From Zychaea mexicana (taxonomy: Eukaryota > Mucoromycota > Mucoromycetes > Mucorales > Lichtheimiaceae), in assembly GCF_025766255.1 (NCBI RefSeq), contig NW_026516684.1:310001-374000 (forward strand): a stretch of 64,000 bases of DNA, written 5' to 3'. Made by a program: the position numbers and the translations under genes. Each line of letters opens with the position of its first letter. The stretch's first letter is position 1. The notes under the pieces were generated by a model that was not told where the DNA came from, did no database searches, and worked only from the letters and a program-made list of their open reading frames with translations. Positions 34,539 to 46,760 of the stretch are shown piece by piece.

Positions 34539-36116
34539 CTAATCTACAAATTTTCGACGTCCTAGGTAACTAAAAGAAGATGGACAATATCTGCTTATCA
34601 GTATTACTCCTCCCCTCCGAGATTCAGATCCGAGGATTGAAATTGAGCAAACACACACACATACCTTTTTGGCTGAGGTTGACAGAGAACTCGAGACATG
34701 TTGATGAATGGATTTTCGGATACGTACGGGTTACTTGGGATATCTTTAGCCCTCATTATATGGGCACGCAACTAATGAAACGACATGGCGCAAAAAAAGG
34801 AGGTTAAACACCATTTGTACGCACCATTAGCAGTAATAACAATAACAGCAGTCAGAAGATCAAAAATCTATTTCTTACCTGTTCATGCGTGGTCACGCCG
34901 CGCATAATGAGGGAGCAATGATATAGTGTCAGGCCACCCACCATGAACAAGAGTAAAAAGCATACAATAGCAAGCACAAAGCTAACCGGAGCCTGGCTAA
35001 ACATGTATCCAAACGACATATCATCCTGAATCACGACCAACATATGGACTAGGCAGAAGGCAACAATATACAGACAAAGAACGGTGGATGACGTGATGCA
35101 TACGAAGAAAGATCGATAGTTTCGTTTACCGATACAGTTGTTGAGCCATATGCAATGGTGATCTTCATTCTCGACGCAGTTATCACATTGTCGACAATGG
35201 GATGCGCGTGGTGGGCGATAGATGCGACATGTGTCGCAATATTTGAGAGTCCAGCTCATACCCTTGATTGTAATCTCTTTGGGCATTAAATCCGTCGTGC
35301 TGCTATTGACATCCTCGATGACATCCAAATCTCGTGGTATGATCTGTATGTTAGCAGCATTTATGCTTAGTATATCAGAAATAAATTGCTACATGATAAT
35401 TCCATCAAGACTTACCCCTGGATCAGACCACGACGTTTTTATCGTTGACACCAGCGCCAAGATAAACATGTATCCAAACACTATTGGGATTGCTGGATGT
35501 ACCTCGGACCAAAGAAAGGGGCACCTGTTGTATTTTTCATGCAGAAATATAAGGCCAGTATTACCGGGTCAATATCAATCGATGGTATTACAAATGCATT
35601 ATATGTGACCCACGTAAAAACAGCAAAAAGAACGCAAGGGGCGATCAATAAAACGAGTGCCACAGCAAATGCACCATACTCTCGGCTCGTTATTAATCTG
35701 CCACCACAGAAGAACTTGTTACGGCCAGGGAACATATGATAGTTGCGCTGCCGCCCACCAGACTGCCGCCGCTGTAGTTGACGCTGCCGCTGATCATGGC
35801 TCGAGTGTTCTGAGAGCACTGGTGAGGTGGTAGTCCGGCTGGTGGCGGGAGACGCAATACCGTCGGAAACGTCTGCTGGCGGTAAAGGTTCGACTTTTGT
35901 TTTTACTGATTGCTGTTGTTGAGCAATGCTGCTACTGTCAAAGTTGAAATTCTCTAGCGAATCGTGATGGGTCAACTGTCGTGCAATTCGTAACACTTGT
36001 CGATGCTGCTCTTGCTGACTTGCTTGTTGCTGTTGTTGCTGTGGGCTATAGTCAATGAATGGGTATGTCGCGACAGGCAAATCCGCAGGAACACCACTGT
36101 CATTGGACGTGTTCAT
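34539..36116 (-). CDS. ERF2: Erf2-like DHHC palmitoyltransferase
   Basis: Five exons join in phase: 36,116-35,614, 35,524-35,416, 35,343-34,879, 34,771-34,665 and 34,569-34,539, giving 404 residues. The N-terminal ~140 residues are Gln/Ser-rich and cytosolic. Two membrane segments follow (ALVLLIAPCVLFAVF; AIPIVFGYMFILALVS), then SDPGIIPRD, the zinc-binding cysteine-rich domain from KYCDTCRIYRPPRASHC to the catalytic DHHC within CVENEDHHCIWLNNCIGKRN, the TTHEQ motif (TTxE class), and two more membrane segments between them. The C-terminus SYLGRRKFVD resembles the end of this subfamily. Family role: S-palmitoylation of Ras-like proteins at the ER/Golgi with an Erf4 partner. The exon 1 donor was chosen because it alone restores the CPFLWSEVHPAIP reading. 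The gene looks intact. Confidence 0.9.
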
Positions 36117-37789
36117 TTGTTTTGGAAAAGAAAAGGAGGAGAGAGGAGAATGGAAAAGGACAAAGGAAGGTAATGGCGAACGTAGAAGGAGGAGGCGAGA
36201 GTGAAAGTGGAGCAATGAAATTCTTAAATAAGGTTGCACACAACTCGACAATAGAGTTCTGCTGTAAATGCAGCTCGACTACTGCTGCAATTAAAATCTC
36301 TCTTAGCAGTAAATCGTCTCGCCTGCGAGCCCCGTGGTGACAGAACACCGTTATGATGCAAGGAACTGTCGTGTAAAAAGTAACATTTGCCATTATACTG
36401 GGAATAAGCTATTGTAGTATATATTACTGTACTCAAAAATGACTCTCGACGCTTTGATTAGAAGACCAATGCGCTATGATGAGGCAACATCTCGCTTAAA
36501 GGAAAGAGCTAAGTAGGCTATCGACAGCGTAGGATGCTGGCCAACTAGATAGCATCACACACAACAGCAACCGAGTCAGCATCGCTATCATCGTTCCTTG
36601 GCTCTAGGGTGTAGTTCTCTAGTTCGATTGTACCTTCTTTAGCACGCTTTCAATATTGGCATTCCTAACATTCTTATTTTTCATACCATTGGATGTTGTG
36701 TGCTCGTCATCTTCTACTTCTTTACTGACACGAATCTCAACAGGTTTATATGTTTTCAAACCACACATACGTGTTAGTCTTACATCGAGCGCACCAGGAA
36801 CTAACACATTCTTGATTCTTGATCTTTCCTTAGCTTCATTCCAATTAGATACTCCTGCTGATGACTGATTTCACCGTAAGCCGCAGCTCTAATCACAGCT
36901 TCAAGGTGATGAAAAATGTGCATCCCTAAGAGATACTGCTAAATATACTACCTTCAGTTACAGGTCTGCTTACATTATGACCGAGTAGATTGACACTCTT
37001 TCCATGATGATATATCTGACGACCGGCTTAGGCATCGAGTGCGGGATACCGCAACTACTTGACTGATACAGTAGTGCGAACTCATTCCAATTGCTAGCCC
37101 GCATGTCTTGTGGCTGTTGTGGCTTCGGTAGTCGACGTTGAAATACGATCTCGCAAATATCCGCTAGCTCCTATTGACACGGTCTATTAACCACGCGATT
37201 TGCAGTAGTGCCCCACGTCGTATCCGCCATCCCAGTTGATGTTAAAATTGCGTACTAAATTTTTTCTCAAATCATTGATGACAGCGCACCCCAATTTGAT
37301 CACCAACGCGCCGGAAAGTAACTTTTTCAAAGCAACAGGTAGCTTTGTAAGACCACTGACTTGGTATACGTGAACTATGTCATCCCAGGAGATCTAGATG
37401 GTAGCAGTTCTCCCTTGGCCGCGCTCAATCGACCATTCGCAATCCAATCCAATCCAACCACAATTTGCCGTTGTCAACCAGTCCGCCGGCAAGTTTCTGC
37501 AGCTTGGATATCTTTCGCGTCAGAGAAAGCACTGTGGAACGATGGTATCCGGTATCGTGAGCACTGGATATGTATTAACTTTCTCGGACGTTGTGCTAGG
37601 CTCCGGGACTGTCACACGAGAAACATTATCTTTTTAAAACAGCCAGGCTTTTTCCCAACCGGTTTCAGTCACCTCGTACGTTGTCCGTAAAAGAAATATT
37701 TGGCTGTTTATGTCCATGGAACGATAATCGTTGTCGCATTATGTCGAACGCGTACTTAAGATGTGATAAGGATTTGATTGGGCTTCACA
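36117..37789. other. Intergenic with possible gene relics
   Basis: The minus-strand frame 36,619-36,807 extends upstream in the same frame to about 36,860 and reads coding-like (GALDVRLTRMCGLKTYKPVE), but it has no clear start, domain or splice partners. Frames at 37,361-37,690 (plus) are also unassigned. Nothing else was recognised. Confidence 0.3.
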
Positions 37790-39801
37790 ACGAGCAAGAT
37801 ATTATGAGCAGCATACCCATATGTCCTCCCGCGATTACCACTTTCGACTTGCAACATAGTATATCCATTTAGCCACCCTTTCTTTTCATTGACTAAAAAG
37901 CATCGAGTATATACATGTACCAAATATTTATTATATTTCCGAGGAAAATGGGGATGTATATGCTATGTAATCGACTTTACACTGTGATACGTAATATGTA
38001 ATATGAAAAAAGTCCAATGTCATTGCCCTCATCGGTGATTTGTGCTACAAACAGAATGGATTAGTATAATTTTAACTTCTTTTTTCTCTTCTTTTTTTTA
38101 CTGTTCTTTTCTCTTTTTTTGTTATCATTATATGATTCTCTTCTTCTTTTTTTTTTCTTTTCTCTTTTTTTGTATTTTTTTTTTCTTTATGATAAATGAG
38201 GAAGTGGTATGGTAACGGACGGCACACACGGTTGTATCAAAGGATGACGGTCGTAAGCATGTTGGATGGTAGTTGATTTTGTGTACGGAAGTCGCACTGT
38301 GAATGATTCATTGATAGCTTGATAACCTTCGTCGTCGCCGATGCAAGCAGATACCAATGACCAGTTTGCTTCGTTTTGTCTTTTTGAGTGTGAATGTGAA
38401 GGTAATATATCTTCGCGTAGAGCTCCTGTCAGCGTGAAAAAGTAAACATCATATTAGTGTTTGTGTCACTCGTATGTAAAGCTCTATTTTTACATGCCTG
38501 ACGGATGACCCATTTTGTTTTGCTTATTGCGAGCTCATTTTTATGACTTTACGGTTCTTTGCGCCTCTGTGGCAACAGAAACCAACGACTCTATGTGTAG
38601 GTATAGATAAACAACGTTAGACATTTTTGATTCGATAAAGGCCTGATGCATGCACTGTAGCAAAGCATGCTCTTCTTATCATTACCTGGCATATATTTCT
38701 TTTTGGTGGGCTCTTCTGCGCTGTTAGCTTTGATAGCTAAAGCCGACAGCAGATTGTAATTTAGTTTGGATATCTTGAATGATCTTGTAAGGTCTTGACA
38801 GTGTGTCCGTCAGGAGATAGATTCGTCGTGAGAGTATAGAAAAATGAAAGCTTTCGTGCCGATGCATCCCGCGTGTGCCGTCGAGGTGTTGTGTTGATTT
38901 ACAAACGGGTATTTTTTTCTAAACTACTAAAAACATACACTATTAGTTTTTCCAATCATTTGTTACACTTACCACTCAATGAGGGGACGACTTGGAGCTG
39001 AAAAATAGAACATGTGTGATAAAACAGCGAACGAAAGAAATAGAAATTGGGAAAATATGGATTGTAGATTCTTGTGACAGAAAGACCAAATGGATGATAT
39101 TTTCGAAAGGTTCTGTCTATATTGTTAAAGTGTGTTATAGTTAGTATACTCGTCACATAGTAACAGCGCTTCCCTAATCTTAACCTACCACTTTATCTGC
39201 AGAATTCAAACACTTTTGATCGCGTATAATAGCGGTTTCACACGTCCAACGCACACGGCGGCCATTAGTCTTGTCGGTTTGGGATCCAGAATGATTCGTT
39301 TGCTGACATCCAGTTCGATGGCTGGACATGACCGAACGGTAGCTCTTGAGCACGCATGTGCCTCGATCATTGATAAGAGCATGACAGCTTCTTGTCACCG
39401 TGTTGACATTGTATGGTTTTTGTGGGTCTTGATAGCGATAGCCTCGGTGCTGATGCTGCTGCTGCTGCTTGGCTTGGGAACTACTGAAAACCGTGACCAT
39501 TGCGTGTGCCGCTTGTCTTGATTATCAAGGATAGCCGCATCGATTGTCCGTGTTGCTGGATTCGATGATGACCGCAATTATTGGATATGCTGCTTGCTTA
39601 GCAATGTTGGTGCTTGTCATCGATGGTTGCCGCCAAAAATCCAATGACTGTTGAGTATGTGGATCGTCCCAGCACAAAATAAGTTGGTTTGATACGAGCG
39701 ATCCACCTCCTGGCTTGTATTGTGTGCTGCGTGCCCAACGCTATATCTGTAGGCTTGTCATTTGTTGCCACCAGCCACCAGAAGACCCAAATGGCATGTG
39801 T

Positions 39802-40362
39802 TTAAATTTTTCCGTGTGTTGACAGGTAGTATTTTCGGAATCGGGCTAATCGCTTGTATGGCTGTGCGTGCTGCTGCTCCAGCGCTTGGTAGTTACTGCC
39901 ACTTGTTGCCGCCGCCATCGAGTCGTAGGTGGTAGGTAGCCACGTAGATAAACTCTTCCATGCATTTTGTTGCGGTGTTGATTGATGATGGTGGCTCACC
40001 AGGATGGTCGTACCGTGTGTGCTGCTCAACTTTCTTGTTTCTTCATCGCTTGTTGCTTGTGAATGGGCCTTGACATGGTGTAGCCAGTCAGATGGGTTCT
40101 TGCTGTATCCAATGTTGAAAGGGGGTGCTCCGTCGCTTATTGTTGACCAAATTGGTACACTTTGGGTCAATCCATTGTTTGTCGCATTCAAAGTTGCTCG
40201 CTTGCTTGCTCCTGGTAACTGCAGCCTCACATAAGGGCCGCCAAACCCTATGTGCCTCCTCCATGGCCGAGTCCTTCTGCTTTCGCGCTTGAAGATGGAT
40301 AGTGAAATTGACCATGTCCGTTGACTTGAGTGATAGTAAGAGACTGAAACATGGTCGTCCAC
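39802..40362 (-). CDS. Hypothetical ORF of the repeat arm, doubtful
   Basis: A 186-codon frame starting MDDHVSVSYYHSSQ, rich in Ser, Gln, His and Thr, with no hydrophobic segment or known motif. The matching frame in the left arm (from 6,941) is cut by TGA near 7,217, so at least that copy is not functional. A second overlapping frame (40,390-40,088) is also partly conserved, which makes the coding frame uncertain. Could be a relic of an element-encoded protein. Confidence 0.25.
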   Translation of the reverse strand: MDDHVSVSYYHSSQRTWSISLSIFKRESRRTRPWRRHIGFGGPYVRLQLPGASKRATLNATNNGLTQSVPIWSTISDGAPPFNIGYSKNPSDWLHHVKAHSQATSDEETRKLSSTHGTTILVSHHHQSTPQQNAWKSLSTWLPTTYDSMAAATSGSNYQALEQQHAQPYKRLARFRKYYLSTHGKI

Positions 40363-40989
40363 GTTGGTTCAAGACTTGTCCGATCTTCAAACAGATTTGT
40401 TATCCAGCTTCTCCTTGACTACCATTTGCCGCCTGAGGTTGAACTTGGTTGTCTGATGACTTGTGAGATATATGGCAATCAGCTTGATAGTTGTCGCACT
40501 ATTGCCAATCGTGATCGTGGGATTGATGTATCGATAGCCCCCGCAAGAAAGTCTTGTGCTTGGTAGGCGTCGCTGTCTTTTGCTCAAAGCATCGTTGATC
40601 ATGCCAGTTTGGTCCAGGATTCAAAAGGTCGGTTTGACTTGGATCGATAGGTAGGGACCACATGGATCGACGCCGCTTGTTGGAATTGCCTTGTTTGTCC
40701 GAAGAAATTCACGTCCTGAGTATAGTCGACGGTATGCCAAAAACTTGGGATGGTGCTACATTCTTGTGGATTGTCGTAGCATGGTACCTTTTTGTCGGGA
40801 CGTCACAATGTTGTTTCACCCGGTTTAAAATGGCAGCAGCAGCAGCGATTCACACGAAGATCAACACGATAAATACGCCCTTGGCTTCTTTGAGAGTCAC
40901 TCGAGAGAGATAGGTTCGGACCGTTTGGATATCAGGCGCAAATTCTCAAGAGCACCGGATTTTGTCGCCAAGGAACCAGTATCAAGCCA

Positions 40990-41190
40990 AAGACGGGATT
41001 CTCCACTCCTCCAAATGGAAATGATTTCCTTGAACACCCAGGTTTCGCCTCCAAGAAACCAGGATCAAGCCAAAGACGGGATTCTCCACTCCCCGAAGTG
41101 GAAAAGATTCCCTTGAAAACCCAGGTTTCGCCTCCAAGAAACCAGGATCAAGCCAAAGACGGGATTCTCCACTTTCCCGTGCGGAAAAAG
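40990..41190 (-). repeat. ~75-bp tandem repeat, three copies plus partial
   Basis: Counterpart of the repeat at 6185-6345. The unit core GGGATTCTCCACT recurs near 40,997, 41,080 and 41,161 at roughly 80-bp spacing, one copy more than in the left arm. Confidence 0.6.
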
Positions 41191-42184
41191 TTCCCTTGCC
41201 ACAGGAAAAATTTTCCAAGCCGCCAAAGGCTGGCAGTAACCATCACTGGCACCACCCGCCAAAAGAAGGACAACCCCAGCTTCAGGTATCCAAAAAGCAA
41301 AAGTGCAAGGACGGGGTTGGACTTAGATGGCAATGACACCGGACTACTGGTGCCGGTGGGGGTTTCCAGGGTAAGAAGGACGAGGATAACTAGGCAGAGC
41401 ATTCGGTAGCAGGGATTGAGGGAACGGTGCTCTAGTCACAAGGGCTTACGCAGGAACATCATCGCACATCAGCTGGAACAGACTAATTGACAATCCTTGA
41501 GGAAGAGGGATAAAACCAGCGAAACTAGCTCCTATCCGTCTTCTCCATATCACATCCGCCCTTTAGAAAAAGGTGCAGATACGATACGAAGAAGAGGAAA
41601 GGCAATAGAAAGATTTAGTTAGTGAAATCTTTTCTTAGATGCAAGAGTTTCCTTAATAAATAAATATGCCACAAGAATTTGTCAAATGGTACATACCGTA
41701 ATAACCACGAAAGCTTGCAAGCCTTGATTGCCATTTGTTGTCAAGAACCGCTGTGGATGTGCTTCGATGATGTTTCTGCTGCCTATCTAGACCAGAGCGT
41801 TGTTCCCCTCCCCACTACACTAGCTGTGCCATCCTCGCTATCCCCATGTGCCCCTCATACCCTTTCCACCCCCGGTGGCTGTAGCCCAGTGTCATATACC
41901 AATGCCGCGGTCATTTACCTCTGCTAGTGGGCCATCCACTGGGGTGCCTTCTAAAACCGCCCCGCCAGACGGTCGCCACACACACAGTGCAGCAGGCGGC
42001 AGCACGCACACAAAGGCCGCAGCAGCCCATGACCTATTTTTTTATATTGACTAATAAGAGGCACGCATGAGAGATTTGAGCTAATGATATTACATTCATT
42101 TATTTTTACCTTCATGTCCTTCCCGAACTAATCTCCAAAGCCATCCAGAGACGAGACGGCCAGCCACACACAAGCACGAAAGAA

Positions 42185-43120
42185 AAAACAGCCTAAATAC
42201 GGAGAAAGGTGTAATATGATTAGATTTTGATATTAGGTTTGGTTGTAAATTGCCGCACTAAAGATACATACCCTAAATGCTGTCCACACCATCGCGTCAG
42301 TTGACGCATCGAAAACGCCAAAGCACGCACAGAACGCGACAGCAGCAACGCACAACAAGAACACCAGAACGGAAGAAGAGGATGATCAGGAGGAGGAGGT
42401 AAAGAGCACCGACAGAACCACGAAGCACCGAAACGAAAGAAAAAACAGCCTAAATACGGGAGGTATAAAGGAAAATGATTAGATGTTGATATTAGGTTTG
42501 GTTGTTAATTGCCGCACTAAAGATACATACCCTGAACGCTTTCCACACCATCGCGTCAGTTGACGCATCGAAAACGCCAAAAAGAAAAGCACGCACAGAA
42601 CGCGACAGCAGCAACGCACAACAGGAACACCAGGACGGAAGAAGAGGAAGACCAGGAGGAGGAGGAGGAGGAGGAGGAGGAGGAGGAGGAGGAGGAGGAG
42701 GAGGAGGAGGAGGAGGAGGAGGAGGAGGAGGAGGAAAAGAACACCGACAGAACCACGAAGCGCCAAAGAGAAAGAAAAAACAGCCTAGATACAGGGAAAA
42801 AAGTAATATGATTAGATGTTAATATTAGGTTTGGTTGTTGATTGCCGCACTAAAGATACATACCCCAAATGCTTTCCACACCATCGCGTCAGTTGACGCA
42901 TCGAAAACGCCAAAAAGAAGAAAAGCACGCACAAAACGCGACAGCAGCAACGCACAACAGGAACACCAGAACGGAAGAAGAGGAGGATCAGGAGGAGGAG
43001 GAGAAAGAAACCCGACAGAACCACGAAGCACCGCAACGAAAAAAAAAGAACCTGCCACACCCACATCGCACCAAGCTGCACACAGCAGCGCGCAGGACAA
43101 CACCTACTGGTCAACTAAAG
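42185..43120 (-). repeat. Three tandem splice-signal units (right arm)
   Basis: Counterpart of 4340-5205 in opposite orientation, again three units. Donor-like sequences (reverse of CATACCC before a conserved TTTCCACACCATCGCGTCAG) lie near 42,269, 42,531 and 42,862; acceptor-like reversed CAGCCTA follow near 42,191, 42,448 and 42,780. The middle unit contains the expanded GGA run. Confidence 0.6.
42655..42735 (+). repeat. Expanded (GGA)n microsatellite
   Basis: About 26 consecutive GGA triplets interrupt the middle triplicated unit. The corresponding left-arm position (near 4693-4720) has only about eight CTC/TCC triplets, so the expansion occurred after the arms separated, or contracted in the other arm. 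Confidence 0.9.
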
Positions 43121-43165
43121 GAAACAGAAGAAAATTATTAGAAAACAACCCTTTATTTCGTGTCA

Positions 43166-45001
43166 TCACCAAGTAAAAAACTTACCGATCAAATCGTCGA
43201 ACCAGCCATCAAGATCTTCTGCCTCAGCGTCGAGCTGAGCACGGAGAGCAGCAAGATCTTCCGAACGGAGAGAAGGGAGAGAAGAGACGGAACCACTGTC
43301 ATCTTCCTCGGCCTCGGCGGCAACTTGAGCACGGATGGCATCAAGATCCTCTGACGTGAGGAGCGGGAGAGAAGAGGCGGCGGGTTCTGGGGTGGCGGTG
43401 GTGGTTACGGCGTCGGTGTTGATGTCAGATTGGGAGGGGTTGATGAGAGCCAAAAGCTCATCATCGGTCATCGCTATGTAGCGTTGGAGGTCAGACCGAG
43501 CTGGGGATTCATCCTCAGCTTCCATCGGCTGCAAATCGGCAGGAGAGTCCTCGGGAGAGTCCTCAACTACGCGATATTCCTCACCATGATCAGGCAGGGA
43601 CACGCCAAAGGCGGTATGCCACGATCGTTTTTGTCGTGATGGCAGGGACGAACGCACAAAAGTGGTCGTATGCTCATATTGCAGGGACGAACACGCCGAA
43701 GCGGTCGTATGCTCGAAAAAGTATGGATTTTCGACAGAAGTATCACCTTCATGCCGCACATCAGAAGCGTCCGCCAACAAAGCCGAAGAAGGCATTAAAT
43801 TGAAGGCTCCAACATCATACGACACAAAGTCATACGATGGATCCTCCATCTGCACATCTCGATCAGAGAGCGTGTCGTCTGTGTGTTCTGGCAGGGACTG
43901 ACGCGCCGAAGCGGTAGTGTGCTCTAGCAGGGACTGACGCGCCGAAGCGGTAGTGTGCTCTTGCAGGGACGAACACGCCGAAGCGGTCGTTTGCTCTAGC
44001 AGGGACGCACATGCCGAAGCAGCCGTATGCTCTGGCAGGGACGCGCATGCCGAAGCAGCCGTATGCTCTGGAGGTTGCAGGGACACGCATGCCGAAGCAG
44101 CGGTTTGCTCGGAAGAAGATGGCAGGGACGAGCACGCCGAAGCGGCCGTATGCGCATCTGGAACAGACAACGAAGGCATCGCGTGGTTGTCGACAAGTTC
44201 AAGAACACGGGAGCCATGCATAAGCAGAGGGGCCACAGGCTGATCTATCCTCACTTCAGTAGAGTCAGAATTACAGGAGCCATGCAAAAGCAGAGGGGTC
44301 ACAGACTGATCCACGTCGACAGGTTCAGGAACACGGGAGCCATGCAAAAGCAGAGGGGCCGCAGACTGCTCCATCATTACCGTAACCATGTGCTCATCTT
44401 CCACAGTAATTGCATTATCGACTGTTGTTATTGATTGGTGCGGCTGAGAGACATGAGCGGAAGCCGCAGCAGCAGTCGGGAGCAACGCGTGGGGCTCAGG
44501 ATTCCTCATTGCACCCAGGTGCTCAGCACGTCGCGCGGGCACGTACTCGGTTGTCAGAACACCACGATTAACATCAGAGTCAATCTCCCAGTCAATATCC
44601 CAGCAATGATAAATACATACCGGATTAGAAGAACGAGGCTGTCCACCATACTTTACACTTGGCCGACGGATCGCATGCACAGGTTCAGTGGCAGTAGTTG
44701 AAGTTGTGGTGGCACGTTGCGTGAACAACGGCGGCGGAGGCGGAGGCAGCGGCGGGAAGTCTAATGGCGGAAATGGCCAAGAGAGGAACAACAACAACTT
44801 GAACGGGGCATCAAGAATCCATGTGCGCACATGAGTGCAACACTCGGCACGGACGACAAAGGCCACAAGGGCAACGGAAACAGCGATGACAGGACGGGAC
44901 AGGGCATATCGGTAGATAGCGGCCACTGTTTCCTCAAAGATACACAGCAAGATACAAAGCAGAACGAGCTTGGCGAAGAGGGCGTCAGATACGGTGATCA
45001 T
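43166..45001 (-). CDS. Putative membrane-anchored repeat protein (right copy)
   Basis: Paralog of the ORF at 2500-4323, starting at ATG 45,001 and ending unspliced at 43,166 (611 codons), with the same optional GTAAGT donor just before the stop. Relative to the left copy it has about 14 extra residues in the EHTAASAC repeat region (with the insert VSLQPPEHTAASAC) and 11 extra near the C-terminus (AEAEDLDGWF region). Both are multiples of three and keep the frame open, along with nearly all other residues. N-terminal hydrophobic segments, the proline run and the repeats are preserved. Function unknown. Confidence 0.6.
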   Translation of the reverse strand: MITVSDALFAKLVLLCILLCIFEETVAAIYRYALSRPVIAVSVALVAFVVRAECCTHVRTWILDAPFKLLLFLSWPFPPLDFPPLPPPPPPLFTQRATTTSTTATEPVHAIRRPSVKYGGQPRSSNPVCIYHCWDIDWEIDSDVNRGVLTTEYVPARRAEHLGAMRNPEPHALLPTAAAASAHVSQPHQSITTVDNAITVEDEHMVTVMMEQSAAPLLLHGSRVPEPVDVDQSVTPLLLHGSCNSDSTEVRIDQPVAPLLMHGSRVLELVDNHAMPSLSVPDAHTAASACSSLPSSSEQTAASACVSLQPPEHTAASACASLPEHTAASACASLLEQTTASACSSLQEHTTASARQSLLEHTTASARQSLPEHTDDTLSDRDVQMEDPSYDFVSYDVGAFNLMPSSALLADASDVRHEGDTSVENPYFFEHTTASACSSLQYEHTTTFVRSSLPSRQKRSWHTAFGVSLPDHGEEYRVVEDSPEDSPADLQPMEAEDESPARSDLQRYIAMTDDELLALINPSQSDINTDAVTTTATPEPAASSLPLLTSEDLDAIRAQVAAEAEEDDSGSVSSLPSLRSEDLAALRAQLDAEAEDLDGWFDDLIGKFFTW

Positions 45002-45450
45002 TGCGACAGAATGTAGTAAAAAGAAGCTGGTAAAGAAGAAGACCAGTGGGTTGGGCAGGCAACACTTTCTTATCAGTCGCCGTGCGTAGCAGATTGAAGC
45101 GCCGACACAATTTTCGCGTGAGGTGTGCCTACAGCACCTTTTCACCTCTCATCGTGACATGGTCTTAAAAAAAGAAAGCGTGATTCTTTCTATGCTGCTG
45201 TTTAGTAACCGAGAAAAAGGCAGATAACTATGGCGACAATCACTATGGAAACAGCGCTGTTTATTGCTATGATACGACACGCTACTGGTTTCTCAGCCTA
45301 TTTATGCGGCTTGTTGCTACGTGAAAAATCGGAGTGCAACATTTAATAAAAGCGAACGTTGCCACCAAAACGTTTCTTCCTTTTTTTTTTGCTTTGCTGC
45401 CAGAGCCATTTGATAATACTAATGTAACCTTGCTTTTTCGGAAATGAATA

Positions 45451-46392
45451 CAGTTGTACCCCGGTTTTTGCAACCCCTGGTTTTGCAATTCCTCGTATAT
45501 CTGCAACTTTTTTGTAGTTTCGCAAATTTGCAACTTGCAAATGAGTTTATACGATTTGCATGTTATCGGGGTAAAAACAGCTTCAATTTTTGCAATATCA
45601 ACTGAAAGAAGCATCTGTTGCGGATTATGAGGAATAAAATGATGCGGTTACTGCAAGATAAATATGTAAATATGAAGATGTATTTATTGTCGAAATACAT
45701 AAAAATTATTATTTGGTAGTTGAGCCAGTAGAATCGGGACACATATATAGCACTGATTGGATTGAATCCACAAAAGAAATGATGAAGATATAAGAAAAAG
45801 GGAACACACTACATATAGATATAGAAATAAAATGTTTGCTCAAAGGAGCTTTTAACTACATATCGAAGAAGTCATCAAGGGATGATTGTCGGGAGAATGA
45901 TTGCTGCCTGAGACTCTCTGGAATCCTACGCAAAGACTTCTTTAAGTCGTAGTTATCAATGTTAACCAAAAAGCTCAAAACTCCTGCAATTGCAACCTCT
46001 TTTTCCTTCGACGTTGGCCCTGGAATAGGCGAATCAGCGCTTTGGTCCACCGCCCGCTCAAGTGCTCGTCGTACGTTCGATCCTCTTGCTTGGATGTGAA
46101 CTTGTGGAACGATTTTGTCATGCTTAAAAGAGCTAATAATTATCAAACCACTAGACAGCTTCAATGAAAGAACGGTCTTATATATGCAAGTAGTAACATT
46201 TAGAGCTGTATGAATAATCCCAAAAAACGTATCGTACATCATCTCTGACAGATAAACAATGGGCTAGTGTTAATAGGATGACTTATCCAGTGTATACTTA
46301 AAGCAGAATTGTTTACCCCGTTACTTGCAAATCCTCACTTTTTGCAAAAAAAAATCGGAAAACCCTCGGTTGCAAAAACCGGGGTACAACTG
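45451..46392. mobile_element. pogo-like DNA transposon, internally deleted, TA target duplication
   Basis: The element starts CAGTTGTACCCCGGTTTTTG and ends with the exact inverse, about 25 bp of perfect terminal inverted repeat. It is flanked by TA at 45,449-45,450 and 46,393-46,394. The left arm shows the empty site, GAATGAATAAATGAG, with a single TA (reverse complement near 2050). CAGT termini and TA duplication are typical of the pogo branch of Tc1/mariner. At 942 bp it is too short for a full transposase gene; a minus-strand frame remains inside. Confidence 0.9.
45856..46242 (-). pseudogene. C-terminal remnant of a pogo/CENP-B-type transposase
   Basis: A 128-codon frame inside the pogo-like element ends QQSFSRQSSLDDFFDM, similar in style to the short C-terminal tails (SSLxxFF) of Tigger/pogo transposases. 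The DDE catalytic core and the CENP-B DNA-binding domains are absent, so it is at best the tail of a deleted gene. Assignment rests mainly on the terminal repeats and target site. Confidence 0.45.
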
Positions 46393-46579
46393 TAAATGAG
46401 TATCATATATACAATTAGTATCATGTTGCATATGATATTGCTTTAAATCACTCTGCCATATCTACAACGCGTCATAGCTTATTAATTACCCCTTTGGACT
46501 TGAAGCGAGATTGACAGCTCTGACATCTTAACGTCACCTTAAGCAAGAGATGCGGCATCCAAAGGAATATACGAAGATA

Positions 46580-46760
46580 TTACAGCGCCTCGGGCTCGAG
46601 CTTTTTGATTAGAGCAAAGAACGGATCAGGCGACAGCACCCAGAGCGTTCTCCTTTTGTATCCTTCAGGGCACTTTTGAGCTACAATCCGTGCTTGTAGC
46701 TGTTCGAAGTATTTGTCTAGTACATCATCTTTTAATTCTCGGTTTTTTTTTTGGATTGCT
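46580..46760 (-). other. Terminal exon-like segment at outer end of right arm
   Basis: The undisturbed counterpart of 1718-1863: RELKDDVLDKYFEQLQARIV through LIKKLEPEAL and stop at 46,580. The upstream side runs into an A-rich stretch and no acceptor or start could be fixed. Not recognised as any family. Confidence 0.35.

Noticed and set aside
35481..35613. Unspliced extension of ERF2 exon 1 (VTYNAFVIPS…)
   Set aside because: Read-through ends at a stop and lacks family similarity; splicing from 35,613 to 35,525 restores CPFLWSEVHPAIP and the downstream frame.
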